Shown here in pieces: positions 15,076 to 24,309 of a stretch of DNA of 64,000 nucleotides; position 1 is the first letter of the stretch, and each line of letters opens with the position of its first letter. The notes beneath the pieces are model-generated. The model made no database searches and had not been told where the DNA came from. It was given only the letters and a program-made list of their open reading frames with translations. The translations under genes and the position numbers were made by a program. The DNA lies in assembly GCF_010731795.1 (NCBI RefSeq), contig NZ_AP022591.1, positions 2,480,001-2,544,000 on the forward strand, read 5' to 3'. This stretch comes from Mycolicibacterium celeriflavum. Its GTDB lineage: Bacteria; Actinomycetota; Actinomycetes; Mycobacteriales; Mycobacteriaceae.

Positions 15076-17546
15076 GGCGATAGCTTCCGAAGGTCACCGG
15101 TCGCCAGACGCGTCTGCTTGACCGCCTCCTTGTAATCCTGCACACCAGTATGCGCACCCTTGGTCGCGACCAACATCGCCGCCCGACGCGCCGAGCCGCT
15201 GGACAGCCACTTCTCAATAGCGTTGTCATTTAATGGATCAACGGCCAGAGCCACCCGCAGCCTGGTCGTGGTTGCGTTCCCCCACGCTTCCTCAAGCTCG
15301 GCGCGTGTCCGACCCTCCGTCAAGAGACGTGACGAATACACGTCCCATGCGGTCGCCTCGACCGCTTCTCGACAGAGCACCGGAACGGCCTTCTTCTTGA
15401 TGTCGTCGGGAACCGCTTCATCGACCGCGATCGCAAACGCGTCGTCGAGCAGACGGTCGGCCGGTCGCGTCGATTCCGTAACCGAGACAACGGAGTTCGC
15501 GCCTCGGGTTAGCTCTACGATTCGCGCTGGAGCACGAGAGACGCGAATCGCGGATGGAAGTCGGTCGTCGTGGGTAAAGACGACGACTTGACGGGTCTCC
15601 GCGAGCCGCACAAGCACCTCGAGAAAGCCGTCGATCTTCGATGGGTCCATGGCTTGGATCGGGTCGTCGAGGACGAGGAACCGAAAGGGACTCGAAGATG
15701 AAGTGGCCCGCGGAATGAAGATCGCCAGCGAAAGAGCCTGCAATTCCCCCTGACTCATGACACCGAACGCGTCGGTGTCGGAGCCGTCCACATCAGCCTT
15801 CAACACCACGCGACGCGATGTGTTCTGGCCTTCGAGGCGAATTTCACCGAGGTCGACATTGCTTTCCTGCCGCAGTGCGGCCCAAATACGTTTGGCCTCG
15901 TCCGCCAGCGGCGCGATGCGCTCGTTGCGTAACACACCGGCGTTCCTCTGCAACCACTTGAGCGCCTCGTCGGCGACCTTCAGTTTCGGCGCCGCTTCCG
16001 CGGCCCTTTCGGCCTTGCGGACCCATTCGGCCAGCTCGAGCGCGATCGGTCCCCAGGCGTCTGCGCGGAGCTGGATCAGTTGCGCGGCTTCCTGCCGCAG
16101 AGTCGCATAGGTCTGCCGTAGCGGTCCGAGGGTAGCCGAGACATGATCCGCCAGAGCGGCTTCGCCGTCAGCCGGTAGTTTCACGAAAGCGTCGTACGCT
16201 TTGCGCGCGGCTCCCAGCGTGGTCAGCTCGGCGTCAGCCGGCGGCGGCGCGGCGACTTCGCGCACGGCGGCCATCACCGCCGACCGTGCTTGGGCGGTCG
16301 CCGCGCGGGCTGCGGTCAGGGCCTGCGCCGCTTCCTGATCTTGTTCGAGTGCTGCCCGCGCGGCGACAGCCCACGACTCGTCGAGGATCCCGTGGCCGCA
16401 TACGGGACACTTCTGATCACCGAAATGCTCGTGAAAGCCGAGACCCATCTCGAGGAGCTTGGCGCGGTCGGCGGCAAGAGCGTCAGATCGCTCCATCTCC
16501 TGGCGCTCGCTCTCAGCAGCAGACCGCAACGCGTCGCACTTGAGCGCGATGTCGTTGGGTTCACGCGCGGTCAATCGCTCAGCGCGTAGCCATGCCTGCG
16601 GCACAGCCGCGTCGGTCCCTTCCGTGATGAGCGGTCGCACCGCATCCAGGTCTGGCTTGGTCTTGCGGACATGTGCCAGTGCCGAAGCGGCACGGGGGTC
16701 CTCGTGGGATTCGAGCTTCGGCTTGAGTGCATCCCGGGCCTTGCGTACGTCGGCAGCGGGTTGCCGTAGTTGCTTCACTTCAACATCGAGGCGCGTTATC
16801 GCATCGTTGAGCTGCTCGAGCCCGAGGAGCTTGTAAAGCTGGTCATAGAACGCACTGGGACTGCCCTCGAGGATGCCGCTCAGCTCGTCGTAGCTCAGCA
16901 GCGGACGGTACATCTCTAGTGCGGTTTCCCACCCGAGTGTTGCGATGTCTTCCTGCTTCTTGCCGGCGCGCTGAACCCATCGCTCGCATTCGCTGACTGG
17001 GACATCTCCGGACGGCCAGTCGACACCGATCACCGCGGCGCCCGCCCCTTCCTCCGCGAGGCCGACGCGAATCTGCGATGTGTCGCCGGAATGCAGATTG
17101 CGCCAGTCCTGGGACCAGATCGCGGGCTTGTTTTTCCAGCGGGAGTTGGTTCCGGTGAGCGCGAGCTCTAGCCCCTCGGCGAGGGTCGACTTACCGGAGC
17201 CGTTGCGGCCAGCGACGACGGTGAGGCCGGGACCCGGCTTGAGCGGCAGCCTCGTCTGCCGACCGATGCCGCGAAAGCCCTCGACGGTGATCGAGGTCAG
17301 GTACGCGCCGGCCGGTTCGGCGGCGACGCCGGTGGGTGTGGTGAGGGCGTCGACGAGCTCCGTTCTCGTGGCGCCTTCGCCGAGAACTTCGGACAGATCA
17401 CCCGGCCCCTCCAAGGCAGCCAGGACGACAAGGCGGGCTTCCTCATCGAGGTCAGCGTCCTCGTCGGCGCGGGCCAGGACGAAATCCTTGAGGCGGGCGT
17501 CGGCGACGGCGCCGCTCGGACCCTCGTCTGCAAGCGTCGACGTCAT
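15072..17546 (-). CDS. RecF/SMC-like AAA ATPase with zinc hook
   Basis: The 824-residue protein has a Walker A motif, AGRNGSGKST (112-121), preceded by the RecF/SMC-type core strand ITVEGFRGIG. Long coiled coils surround a zinc-hook cysteine pair, CPVCG (380-384). A C-terminal ABC signature (MSQGELQALSLAIF) and Walker B (FLVLDDPIQAMDP) with a following FTHDDRL switch complete the ATPase. This is a DNA-binding or sensing ATPase of the type found in defence and repair. The start at 17546 has a GGGGGA leader; the longer frame to 17759 is rejected. It forms a two-gene operon with the 121-residue protein. Confidence 0.82.
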   Translation of the reverse strand: MTSTLADEGPSGAVADARLKDFVLARADEDADLDEEARLVVLAALEGPGDLSEVLGEGATRTELVDALTTPTGVAAEPAGAYLTSITVEGFRGIGRQTRLPLKPGPGLTVVAGRNGSGKSTLAEGLELALTGTNSRWKNKPAIWSQDWRNLHSGDTSQIRVGLAEEGAGAAVIGVDWPSGDVPVSECERWVQRAGKKQEDIATLGWETALEMYRPLLSYDELSGILEGSPSAFYDQLYKLLGLEQLNDAITRLDVEVKQLRQPAADVRKARDALKPKLESHEDPRAASALAHVRKTKPDLDAVRPLITEGTDAAVPQAWLRAERLTAREPNDIALKCDALRSAAESERQEMERSDALAADRAKLLEMGLGFHEHFGDQKCPVCGHGILDESWAVAARAALEQDQEAAQALTAARAATAQARSAVMAAVREVAAPPPADAELTTLGAARKAYDAFVKLPADGEAALADHVSATLGPLRQTYATLRQEAAQLIQLRADAWGPIALELAEWVRKAERAAEAAPKLKVADEALKWLQRNAGVLRNERIAPLADEAKRIWAALRQESNVDLGEIRLEGQNTSRRVVLKADVDGSDTDAFGVMSQGELQALSLAIFIPRATSSSSPFRFLVLDDPIQAMDPSKIDGFLEVLVRLAETRQVVVFTHDDRLPSAIRVSRAPARIVELTRGANSVVSVTESTRPADRLLDDAFAIAVDEAVPDDIKKKAVPVLCREAVEATAWDVYSSRLLTEGRTRAELEEAWGNATTTRLRVALAVDPLNDNAIEKWLSSGSARRAAMLVATKGAHTGVQDYKEAVKQTRLATGDLRKLSP

Positions 17547-18085
17547 GTGTCCCCCGGATATGGGTCGAAAGCGTCCAGCCGCAGCCGCAGCCACAGTCGC
17601 ATGGCAAAGCCTCCCCGCTTCTCCGCTTACTTCGTGCGACCTCGCCGATGGTAGCGAGAGTGACGCCGTGCTCGGTGGCGATCCTGCGAGGATCTCGGCG
17701 ACGCTGGGCTCCTCAGGTGCGGGAACGATGCAGAAAATGAGGCGGATCGAGGCGCACACGCACGACCGACCGGAGGAACTTCGAGGGGTGTCAACCCTCT
17801 ACCGAACTGGTCACCGATATCAAGAACTAGAGTCATCGGCGATTGCTAGCCATGGTTCGGAACATAACGGAAAACATCCGTGCGTCATCAGGAGGAGGGG
17901 TTGAAGCTAGTAAATTTACGGAGGTGAAGCAAAACCTGCGCAGTTTCAGACGGAAAACATGCAGAATCTGAGCTGGAACCGAGCAATCAAGATCGATTGG
18001 CCTCCTGCACAGTGACTTCCGATCTTGACACAGCCCAGTAACTCAAGGTACCCGGCAGGATAGCGAATTCGAAGTGAGGTGAAAC
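17547..18085. promoter_or_regulatory. Divergent intergenic region before the 1297-residue chimera
   Basis: These 539 bp separate the leftward ATPase operon from the rightward cluster. No convincing gene was found. The right half is clearly more AT-rich than the flanks. It contains an 11-bp direct repeat, ACGGAAAACAT, at 17867-17877 and 17950-17960, and a TTGACA hexamer at 18025-18030 about 56 bases before the GTG at 18086. A GAGGTGAA ribosome-binding site lies directly before that GTG. The long leader suggests regulated expression; no promoter -10 can be fixed. Confidence 0.4.
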
Positions 18086-21000
18086 GTGGGCACGGCCGAT
18101 GCACCAGAGCCTGATTCTCACGTGGTAGTCGACGACGACCTCGACGCGGTTAGAAACCTGTGTACCGTCGGGGCGAACGATTGCTGGGTTCCGTCTATCG
18201 CAGGGCGGGTTCGTTGTCGCGCGCGCGGCGACGACAGACAGGAAGACGAGCTACCCACCTTCAAGCTGCGCCGATGGTCGTGGCTAGTCGCCCACGGGTA
18301 CGCACACCAGCCACAACTTGCGTCCTCAGTCCAGCTTGGCCGCTATTGCCGGACCAAACGGTGCTGCAACCCCACACACCTATATCCAGTGGATGCTAAC
18401 GGTCACGAGATCTCGCCGTCGGAATCGGCGTCCTCACGTAGCCACACGGGCGAACCCTACGTGTCATCTCCGCTCGTCATTTCGGCTGAGACGGAGCAAC
18501 AACACGCTGGACATGCGGTCCAACCCGGGATCGGGCGCGATTGGAGCGGCGTCGTGGGCGATGATCTGGACGAGATCCGCAAATTTTGCGACACAAACTC
18601 AGATGGATGTTGGCTGCCGCGCTCAGCCCAAGCTGTACGTTGTCGAGGGCGGGATGACCAGCGGTCCGATCTTGACTTGCCGAAGATTCCGCTCCACCGC
18701 TGGGCCTGGATTGTCGCGAACCACCAGACTGGCAACTCCGTGCCAAGCTATTTGATTCAGATTAGACGCCGCTGCCATAGTAAAGCGTGCTGCAATCCAG
18801 AGCACCTAACTCCCGCTCTAGCCGGCGGGCGCGAGCTGACCGATGCGGAGGCGGCGTCGGTCATCGCCGCGGGCACCACAGCAGTAATCGGGAGCGAAGA
18901 GCCCGAGGGTCGGAACGGCCGCTTGGTTCTACAAGATGACCTTGACTCAATCAAAGGCGTTTGCGCGATTGACGACGCCGGCTGTTGGATTGCGCCGACG
19001 GCCGCACCAGTCGCATGCCGAGCCGTCGGCGATGATCGTGATCATCGGGACCTGCCGACCCTAGCTCCGCATCGATGGACTTGGATGGTTGTTCACGGCC
19101 GTACACGAAACCCATTACCAGGCCGCATGCTTCAAGTTCGGCGTCGTTGCAATAAGACGATGTGCTGCAAGCCTGACCACCTCTACCTGACTGCTCCAGA
19201 TGGCCAGGAATTATCCCTCGAACAAGCGGAAATGTGGATACGCTCGGGCAAGCCAAGGTGGCAAGATGCCCTCGGCATTGCAGCTCGATTACGGCCAACC
19301 GACGACCGGCTTGTTCTCACTGACGACATCCAAGCAATCGCAGCCATGTGCACGGTTGACGATGCGGGTTGCTGGATCGCTCCGACATCTGGCCCGGTCG
19401 CGTGCCGCGCCGATGGTGACGGACGAGACTACCGAGACTTGCCCACCTTGGCTCCCCACCGTTGGACCTGGATGGTCATCAACGGACGGACACGGGACTT
19501 ACTGCCTGGCAACAAGTTACACGTTCGTAGGCGCTGTAATAAAACGTTGTGCTGCAAACCCGATCATCTGTATTTAACAGCACCAGATGGCTACGAATTG
19601 TCACTCGAGCAAGCCGAAACGTGGCTACGTTCCGGCGAGACACGCTGGCAGGACGCAGTCGACGCGGGTGACTTGAATGACACCGGCAGAAGCTCCGGTA
19701 GAGCCGAAAGCCTCGAGCCCGATGGACCGTTGATCGAACGTACGGCGACATCAGTCAGTAGCGACGTAAGCGAAGGCGATCTCCAGAAGAACCAACGCCC
19801 AACATCATGGCTTGACGCGTTCCCCTGGCTCATGGGCGCAGCTGAAATCGGCTCACCCCCTTGGTGGGATGAGCCGATCGACGACTTTAATACGGCGCCT
19901 AGGCTCCAGCGCCTCGCCGAGATCTCGCGACTCGCCATGGAGCGCCTGACGCAATGGACAATCGGGCAAATTTTCCCTGGACTCTCCCCGGACGTCGACT
20001 TTCGCGAACTTCCACTGACCGTGCGCGCAAAGAATGTCCTTCAACGAGAAGGCTGCAACACCGCCGCCGACCTCGCAGGCGTCACACTCGATTCGATGAT
20101 GGATTGGCGGCAGGTTGGAATCGGCACTGTCGACGTGATCCTTCGAACGCTGGCAGATTTCTCTACGTCCATCACGACGCCGCCGGTAGTTACGCAGCAT
20201 CTCTCGCCGAGCCAGCCGCGCTCACATCCACATGGTGGTGCGACGCAGCCGTCATGGACGTCCTCGGTTGTCGATGCTTTGTCTGTCATCGCCGAGTGGT
20301 TCGCCACCGTTGGCACACCAGGCCAAGCCTTATTGAGTACGGAGCTTGCCGTTGGTGCGCCGCCTGCCGTGCTGAAAGCACGCCAACACCTGGAGACGCT
20401 GCGGGCGGACGACGTCCTGGGCGAAGATCAACTTGCACTCGACGCTGCAGCATTGTTTGACGCCGCACTTCGCCAGCTCGATTCGCGAGCGATCCAAGTC
20501 CTCCGACATCGCTTGTTCGCCGACGACCCTTTTACCCTCGACGAGCTAGGTCGTCAGCACAACGTTACGCGTGAACGAATTCGCCAAATTGAGGGCAAGG
20601 CCCGCGGAGAGATGCTGAGTTCCATCTCTGGTGAAGGCGCACTAGCCACCGTCGCGGAGGCTGCTCGAACCTTAATCGGAACGATCCGGCCGTTAGACGA
20701 ACTCCTGAGCTTCATGCCCGCGCTCGGCCGTCTAGTTGAGTCTGTCGGACACCCAGCTTGGCGGGTTCTTGACCGACTCGATGATGCCTATGAGATCGAA
20801 GATGGGTGGTGCGTTGTCCCAACAATGACCGCGGCACGCGTCATGACGCAAACTCAGTTACAAGAGCGAGCGGACAAGTATGGCGTCGTCCGGCTCGAGG
20901 ACCTCATGCTTGTTGAAACTGCTGAGCCCGATCGGCGCCCGGAGTTTACGGCATCGTGGCTATCACACTGTGGCTACATCATCGAGGGCGCATTTGTGCT

Positions 21001-21979
21001 TACGCGCACACAGTCGATCGGCGACTACGCGGCGGCCATATTGTCACTGACCGGGACGCCTATGAGCTCGAAGGACATCCTAGATCGATTCGTGTTCGAA
21101 CGCAGCGTTACATCACTCCGGAATACGATGGCGCTCGATGACCGCTTCGAACGTGTCGACCGTGATCGCTGGGCGCTCACCGAATGGGGAATGGATACAT
21201 ATGCAGGAATCCGATCTCTAATTCGTGAGATGGTCACACGCAACGGAGGTCGCGTTGATCTCGACAATCTCGTGGAAAACATCACCGGGCGCTACAGTGT
21301 GAGCGCGAATTCCGTTATAGCTTATGCTAGTTCGCCACCCTTCGAGCAGCGGGACGGAGTGGTGCGGTTAGCCGGTGAGGGACAAGAGGTGCGAAAGACA
21401 CCCGGTAGAACCCGTCGACTCTTTCGTCAGCATGATGCTTGGGCGTACCGGATCCGCGTAAGTAAGGACCACCTTCGCGGCAGTGGCTCAGTCGCGCCCA
21501 AAGCGATCGCAACCATCCTTGGTTTGCAATTCGGGGAAACCCGTCAGCTCGAGTCTCCGCTGGGCCCTCAGGTCGTAGCGTGGACTGGCACACAGCCGTC
21601 ATTCGGCACAATCCGCCGCTTCTTGCTGGATGGCGACATCGCCGCTGGCACCGATGCCTTTCTCGTGCTCCATGATGATGGGAGCTTCTCGTTCTCACCA
21701 TGCCGAGACATGACGGGTGAACCGCTCACCGACGTTCTGAGTCTGATAGGCACCCCGGGGACCACAGATCGTGAGGATGCGCGATCGGCGTTGGCACGCG
21801 CGGTCGGAATGGACGACACTGCACCGATTGTCAGCGTGATCGCTGCGTATCGAGAGCGCGGTGACGGCGACGTAGCGGATTTACTCACCAGTCTGCGGCA
21901 TTTCCTGGAGACCGGCGAGATGGACCAACAGGAGCCAAAGCATAACGCCGCAGTTGACGAGATCTTGGATCTACTTTGA
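18086..21979 (+). CDS. Chimeric protein: four HNH-like zinc repeats, RNA polymerase alpha-CTD-like domain, sigma region 4, winged-helix region
   Basis: Four repeats of roughly 90 residues (about 18-110, 158-250, 285-380, 412-510) each carry a Cys-Trp pair, V-x-C-R, D-L-P or similar, H/R-R-W, and a closing R-x-C-x3-K/T-x-C-C-N/K-P-x-H-L. The last part is the treble-clef end of an HNH nuclease, but the first catalytic His is Arg or Tyr in every copy. Residues about 638-690 (LPLTVRAKNVLQREGCNTAA) match the RNA polymerase alpha C-terminal domain. Residues about 795-845 (FTLDELGRQHNVTRERIRQI) match sigma-70 region 4. Beyond residue 1000 a winged-helix-like part (DRDRWALTEWG) follows. The GTG start has a strong leader, and the stop overlaps the next gene by 4 bases. 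Function is unknown; the domains point to DNA reading or transcription control. Confidence 0.8.
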   Translation: MGTADAPEPDSHVVVDDDLDAVRNLCTVGANDCWVPSIAGRVRCRARGDDRQEDELPTFKLRRWSWLVAHGYAHQPQLASSVQLGRYCRTKRCCNPTHLYPVDANGHEISPSESASSRSHTGEPYVSSPLVISAETEQQHAGHAVQPGIGRDWSGVVGDDLDEIRKFCDTNSDGCWLPRSAQAVRCRGRDDQRSDLDLPKIPLHRWAWIVANHQTGNSVPSYLIQIRRRCHSKACCNPEHLTPALAGGRELTDAEAASVIAAGTTAVIGSEEPEGRNGRLVLQDDLDSIKGVCAIDDAGCWIAPTAAPVACRAVGDDRDHRDLPTLAPHRWTWMVVHGRTRNPLPGRMLQVRRRCNKTMCCKPDHLYLTAPDGQELSLEQAEMWIRSGKPRWQDALGIAARLRPTDDRLVLTDDIQAIAAMCTVDDAGCWIAPTSGPVACRADGDGRDYRDLPTLAPHRWTWMVINGRTRDLLPGNKLHVRRRCNKTLCCKPDHLYLTAPDGYELSLEQAETWLRSGETRWQDAVDAGDLNDTGRSSGRAESLEPDGPLIERTATSVSSDVSEGDLQKNQRPTSWLDAFPWLMGAAEIGSPPWWDEPIDDFNTAPRLQRLAEISRLAMERLTQWTIGQIFPGLSPDVDFRELPLTVRAKNVLQREGCNTAADLAGVTLDSMMDWRQVGIGTVDVILRTLADFSTSITTPPVVTQHLSPSQPRSHPHGGATQPSWTSSVVDALSVIAEWFATVGTPGQALLSTELAVGAPPAVLKARQHLETLRADDVLGEDQLALDAAALFDAALRQLDSRAIQVLRHRLFADDPFTLDELGRQHNVTRERIRQIEGKARGEMLSSISGEGALATVAEAARTLIGTIRPLDELLSFMPALGRLVESVGHPAWRVLDRLDDAYEIEDGWCVVPTMTAARVMTQTQLQERADKYGVVRLEDLMLVETAEPDRRPEFTASWLSHCGYIIEGAFVLTRTQSIGDYAAAILSLTGTPMSSKDILDRFVFERSVTSLRNTMALDDRFERVDRDRWALTEWGMDTYAGIRSLIREMVTRNGGRVDLDNLVENITGRYSVSANSVIAYASSPPFEQRDGVVRLAGEGQEVRKTPGRTRRLFRQHDAWAYRIRVSKDHLRGSGSVAPKAIATILGLQFGETRQLESPLGPQVVAWTGTQPSFGTIRRFLLDGDIAAGTDAFLVLHDDGSFSFSPCRDMTGEPLTDVLSLIGTPGTTDREDARSALARAVGMDDTAPIVSVIAAYRERGDGDVADLLTSLRHFLETGEMDQQEPKHNAAVDEILDLL

Positions 21980-24111
21980 CTTCTGAGCCGCGTGGCCTTC
22001 GGTCACTCCTCCTCAACGACCGCTATCGGAGCGACCAAGAAGATGTCGTTTCCAAATTCTTCGTGCCGGCGTTCAAGGTGGCCTCCAGCTATAGCAGAGC
22101 CGTCGGCTACTTCACTTCAACGAGCTTAGCGCTATACGCCCGGGGCATCGATGCCTTCGCTGAGCGTGGCGGCACTATGCGCCTAATCGCCTCTCCACAT
22201 CTCAACGAGGACGACATCGTCGATATTGAACGGGGTTACGACAGAAGAGAAGTGATCGAGCGAGCGACGGTCCGCGAGCTGGATCAGGAGCTGGCCGAGT
22301 CAGTTCTAGACGGCCTAGGCATGCTCGGTCGGCTTATTGCAGACGGACGGCTAGACATCAAATTGGCTTTTGTTGAGCATAACGGACGCATCGGCATCTA
22401 CCACGAGAAGATCGGCGTCTTTCGTGATGAGCTCGGGGATCTGGTCGGGTTTACCGGAAGCAGCAATGAAACGTACGGCGGCCTAGCGGCTAACTTCGAA
22501 TCCGTTGAAGTCTATCGCGGTTGGGTAGCGGGCGATGGGGCGCGTGCGCTTCGACTGGAATCTGACTTCCAAGCCTTATGGTCAAACCAGACGCCTCATC
22601 TGAGCATCGAGCGATTCTCCGACGTGGCACGCGAGAGGCTCGTCAAGCTAGGACACGACCGTGCTCACCGGACGCTGCCCGGACGGGACAACGCCTTGAC
22701 TCCGCCCGTCGTTGAGGTCTACGAACCAAATCGCTTAGCGTTCCCGAGCTGGCTAACCGTTCGCGACTATCAGCGCGGAGCTGTTGAGTCTTGGCTGCAG
22801 CATCGGGCTCGCGGCGTGCTCAAGATGGCGACAGGAACTGGCAAGACCAAAACCGCGATGATCGCCGCTACTCAACTGAGCAACACACTGCGTCAGCGTG
22901 AGCAACCGCTGATCGTCCTGATCCTTGCCCCACTTCAACACCTTGTCGACCAATGGATCACCGAAGTCCAGGACTTCGGCATTCGTCCAGTCGCCGTTTA
23001 CGAATCCAGCCAGAAATGGTTGTCCGTATTAGAGGACCAACTTAACGAGTCCCGCATGGGGCAACGACCCATTACGGCAATGGTCGCCACAAACGCCTCG
23101 TTCGCAGGTCACAAGTTTCAATCGCTTCTTACGCGAATTACTCAACCGCTCTTGATAATTGCTGACGAGGCTCACAATCTCGGTTCATCGGCCTACCGCA
23201 CCTTGCTTCCCTCGAACGCGACGTATCGGCTCGCGTTGTCCGCGACGCCAGAGCGGTGGTTTGACGACGAGGGCACCGATGCACTGCTGGACTACTTTGG
23301 TCCCATCGTGTTTGAACTCGGGCTCGAGGAAGCTATCAAGATGGGCGCCCTGACTCGCTACTTCTATCTGCCGCGTCTTATCGAACTGAACGAGACTGAG
23401 ACCAACCTTTACGTAAACCTAACGGCACAGATCGCTGCACGGATCGCGGCAGGTGATGACTTGGAAAACGCCGACCCCGCTTCGCCCCTGGGGTTCTTGC
23501 TGCGCCAACGATCAGGAATCCTTGGCCACGCCGATAAAAAGCTGGACGCCCTACGTCAAGACCTCAGAATGCGCCGCGACTCCTGGTTCCAACTTGTGTA
23601 CTGCGCGGAGGGACGCCGGCCATCGGAGCCGGCCGAGCCGGCTGGCCCGAACCAGCTTCAAGACGTGATGAACTTGGTCGGCAACGAGCTACATCTGTCA
23701 GCGCACTCATACATCTCTGAGACGCCACGCGCGGAACGCAAGGTGTTGCTTCGCCGGTTCGGTACCGGCAGTGATCTCCGAGTTCTAGTCGCGATGCGCT
23801 GCCTCGACGAAGGGGTCGACATACCGGATGCGAGAACTGGATACATCCTTGCAAGTAGTTCCAACCCGCGTCAGTTCATTCAGCGGCGCGGGCGTCTTCT
23901 TCGTCGGGCGGAGGGAAAGGATCATGCCGAGATCGTCGACTACCTCGCGGTCCCACCGGCAGGTACGCCAATAAACTTTGATGTGGAACGATCGCTACTT
24001 ACTCGCGAACTCGAACGGGCAAACGAGTTCGGCAAGCTCTCCGATAACTACGAGGCAACTCTCGAGGTACTGCGGCCTGTGAAAGAGCGCTATCAACTGA
24101 TGGATATGTAG
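21976..24111 (+). CDS. PLD-nuclease/SF2 helicase, Dnd-associated restriction enzyme type
   Basis: The N-terminus is a phospholipase-D-type nuclease domain with H-E-K at 143-145 (IYHEKIGVF) followed by GSSNET (161-166). An SF2 DEAD/DEAH helicase follows: Walker A ATGTGKT (285-291), DEAH (397-400), motif III LSATPERW, and motif VI FIQRRGRLLRR near residue 635. This architecture (about 700 residues) is the one I associate with restriction proteins of DNA phosphorothioation loci, which would cut DNA lacking sulfur. It begins with TTG, overlapping the upstream stop by 4 bases (TTGA). It appears complete. Confidence 0.82.
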   Translation: MTSEPRGLRSLLLNDRYRSDQEDVVSKFFVPAFKVASSYSRAVGYFTSTSLALYARGIDAFAERGGTMRLIASPHLNEDDIVDIERGYDRREVIERATVRELDQELAESVLDGLGMLGRLIADGRLDIKLAFVEHNGRIGIYHEKIGVFRDELGDLVGFTGSSNETYGGLAANFESVEVYRGWVAGDGARALRLESDFQALWSNQTPHLSIERFSDVARERLVKLGHDRAHRTLPGRDNALTPPVVEVYEPNRLAFPSWLTVRDYQRGAVESWLQHRARGVLKMATGTGKTKTAMIAATQLSNTLRQREQPLIVLILAPLQHLVDQWITEVQDFGIRPVAVYESSQKWLSVLEDQLNESRMGQRPITAMVATNASFAGHKFQSLLTRITQPLLIIADEAHNLGSSAYRTLLPSNATYRLALSATPERWFDDEGTDALLDYFGPIVFELGLEEAIKMGALTRYFYLPRLIELNETETNLYVNLTAQIAARIAAGDDLENADPASPLGFLLRQRSGILGHADKKLDALRQDLRMRRDSWFQLVYCAEGRRPSEPAEPAGPNQLQDVMNLVGNELHLSAHSYISETPRAERKVLLRRFGTGSDLRVLVAMRCLDEGVDIPDARTGYILASSSNPRQFIQRRGRLLRRAEGKDHAEIVDYLAVPPAGTPINFDVERSLLTRELERANEFGKLSDNYEATLEVLRPVKERYQLMDM

Positions 24112-24147
24112 GCGGACAGTGAACACTTATCAAGGGAGGGGCGGCAG

Positions 24148-24309
24148 GTGTCTGAAGGTCGCACGGAGAAGCATGTGCTCGAGGAACTCAGCAATGAGGA
24201 GCGGGCGCTGCTCAAACGAGTGCTTGAGATCGAGCGCGCCAAGCTTCACATGACTGCGTATGACGCGACAGACGATCTGCTCGCTGCGGTTAAGGAGATA
24301 ATCCCATGA
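24148..24309 (+). CDS. 53-residue acidic helical protein between helicase and ATPase genes
   Basis: A GTG at 24148 with AGGGAGGGG about 8 bases upstream opens a 53-codon frame rich in Glu, Lys and Leu (EELSNEERALLKRVLEIERA), predicted as helices. Its stop overlaps the ATG of the DndD-like ATPase by 4 bases (ATGA), the coupling used throughout this cluster. Size and position suggest a small subunit or adaptor for that ATPase. No family is recognised. Confidence 0.72.
   Translation: MSEGRTEKHVLEELSNEERALLKRVLEIERAKLHMTAYDATDDLLAAVKEIIP

Noticed and set aside
14710..17546. Firm Lamassu or Septu assignment for the ATPase pair
   Set aside because: The small protein lacks an HNH motif and no LmuA-type gene is in the operon; only the general ATPase-plus-small-subunit plan is shared.
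17080..17904. Plus-strand frame opposite the ATPase start
   Set aside because: Antisense to the ATP-binding region and low complexity; only the intergenic part from 17547 is unexplained.
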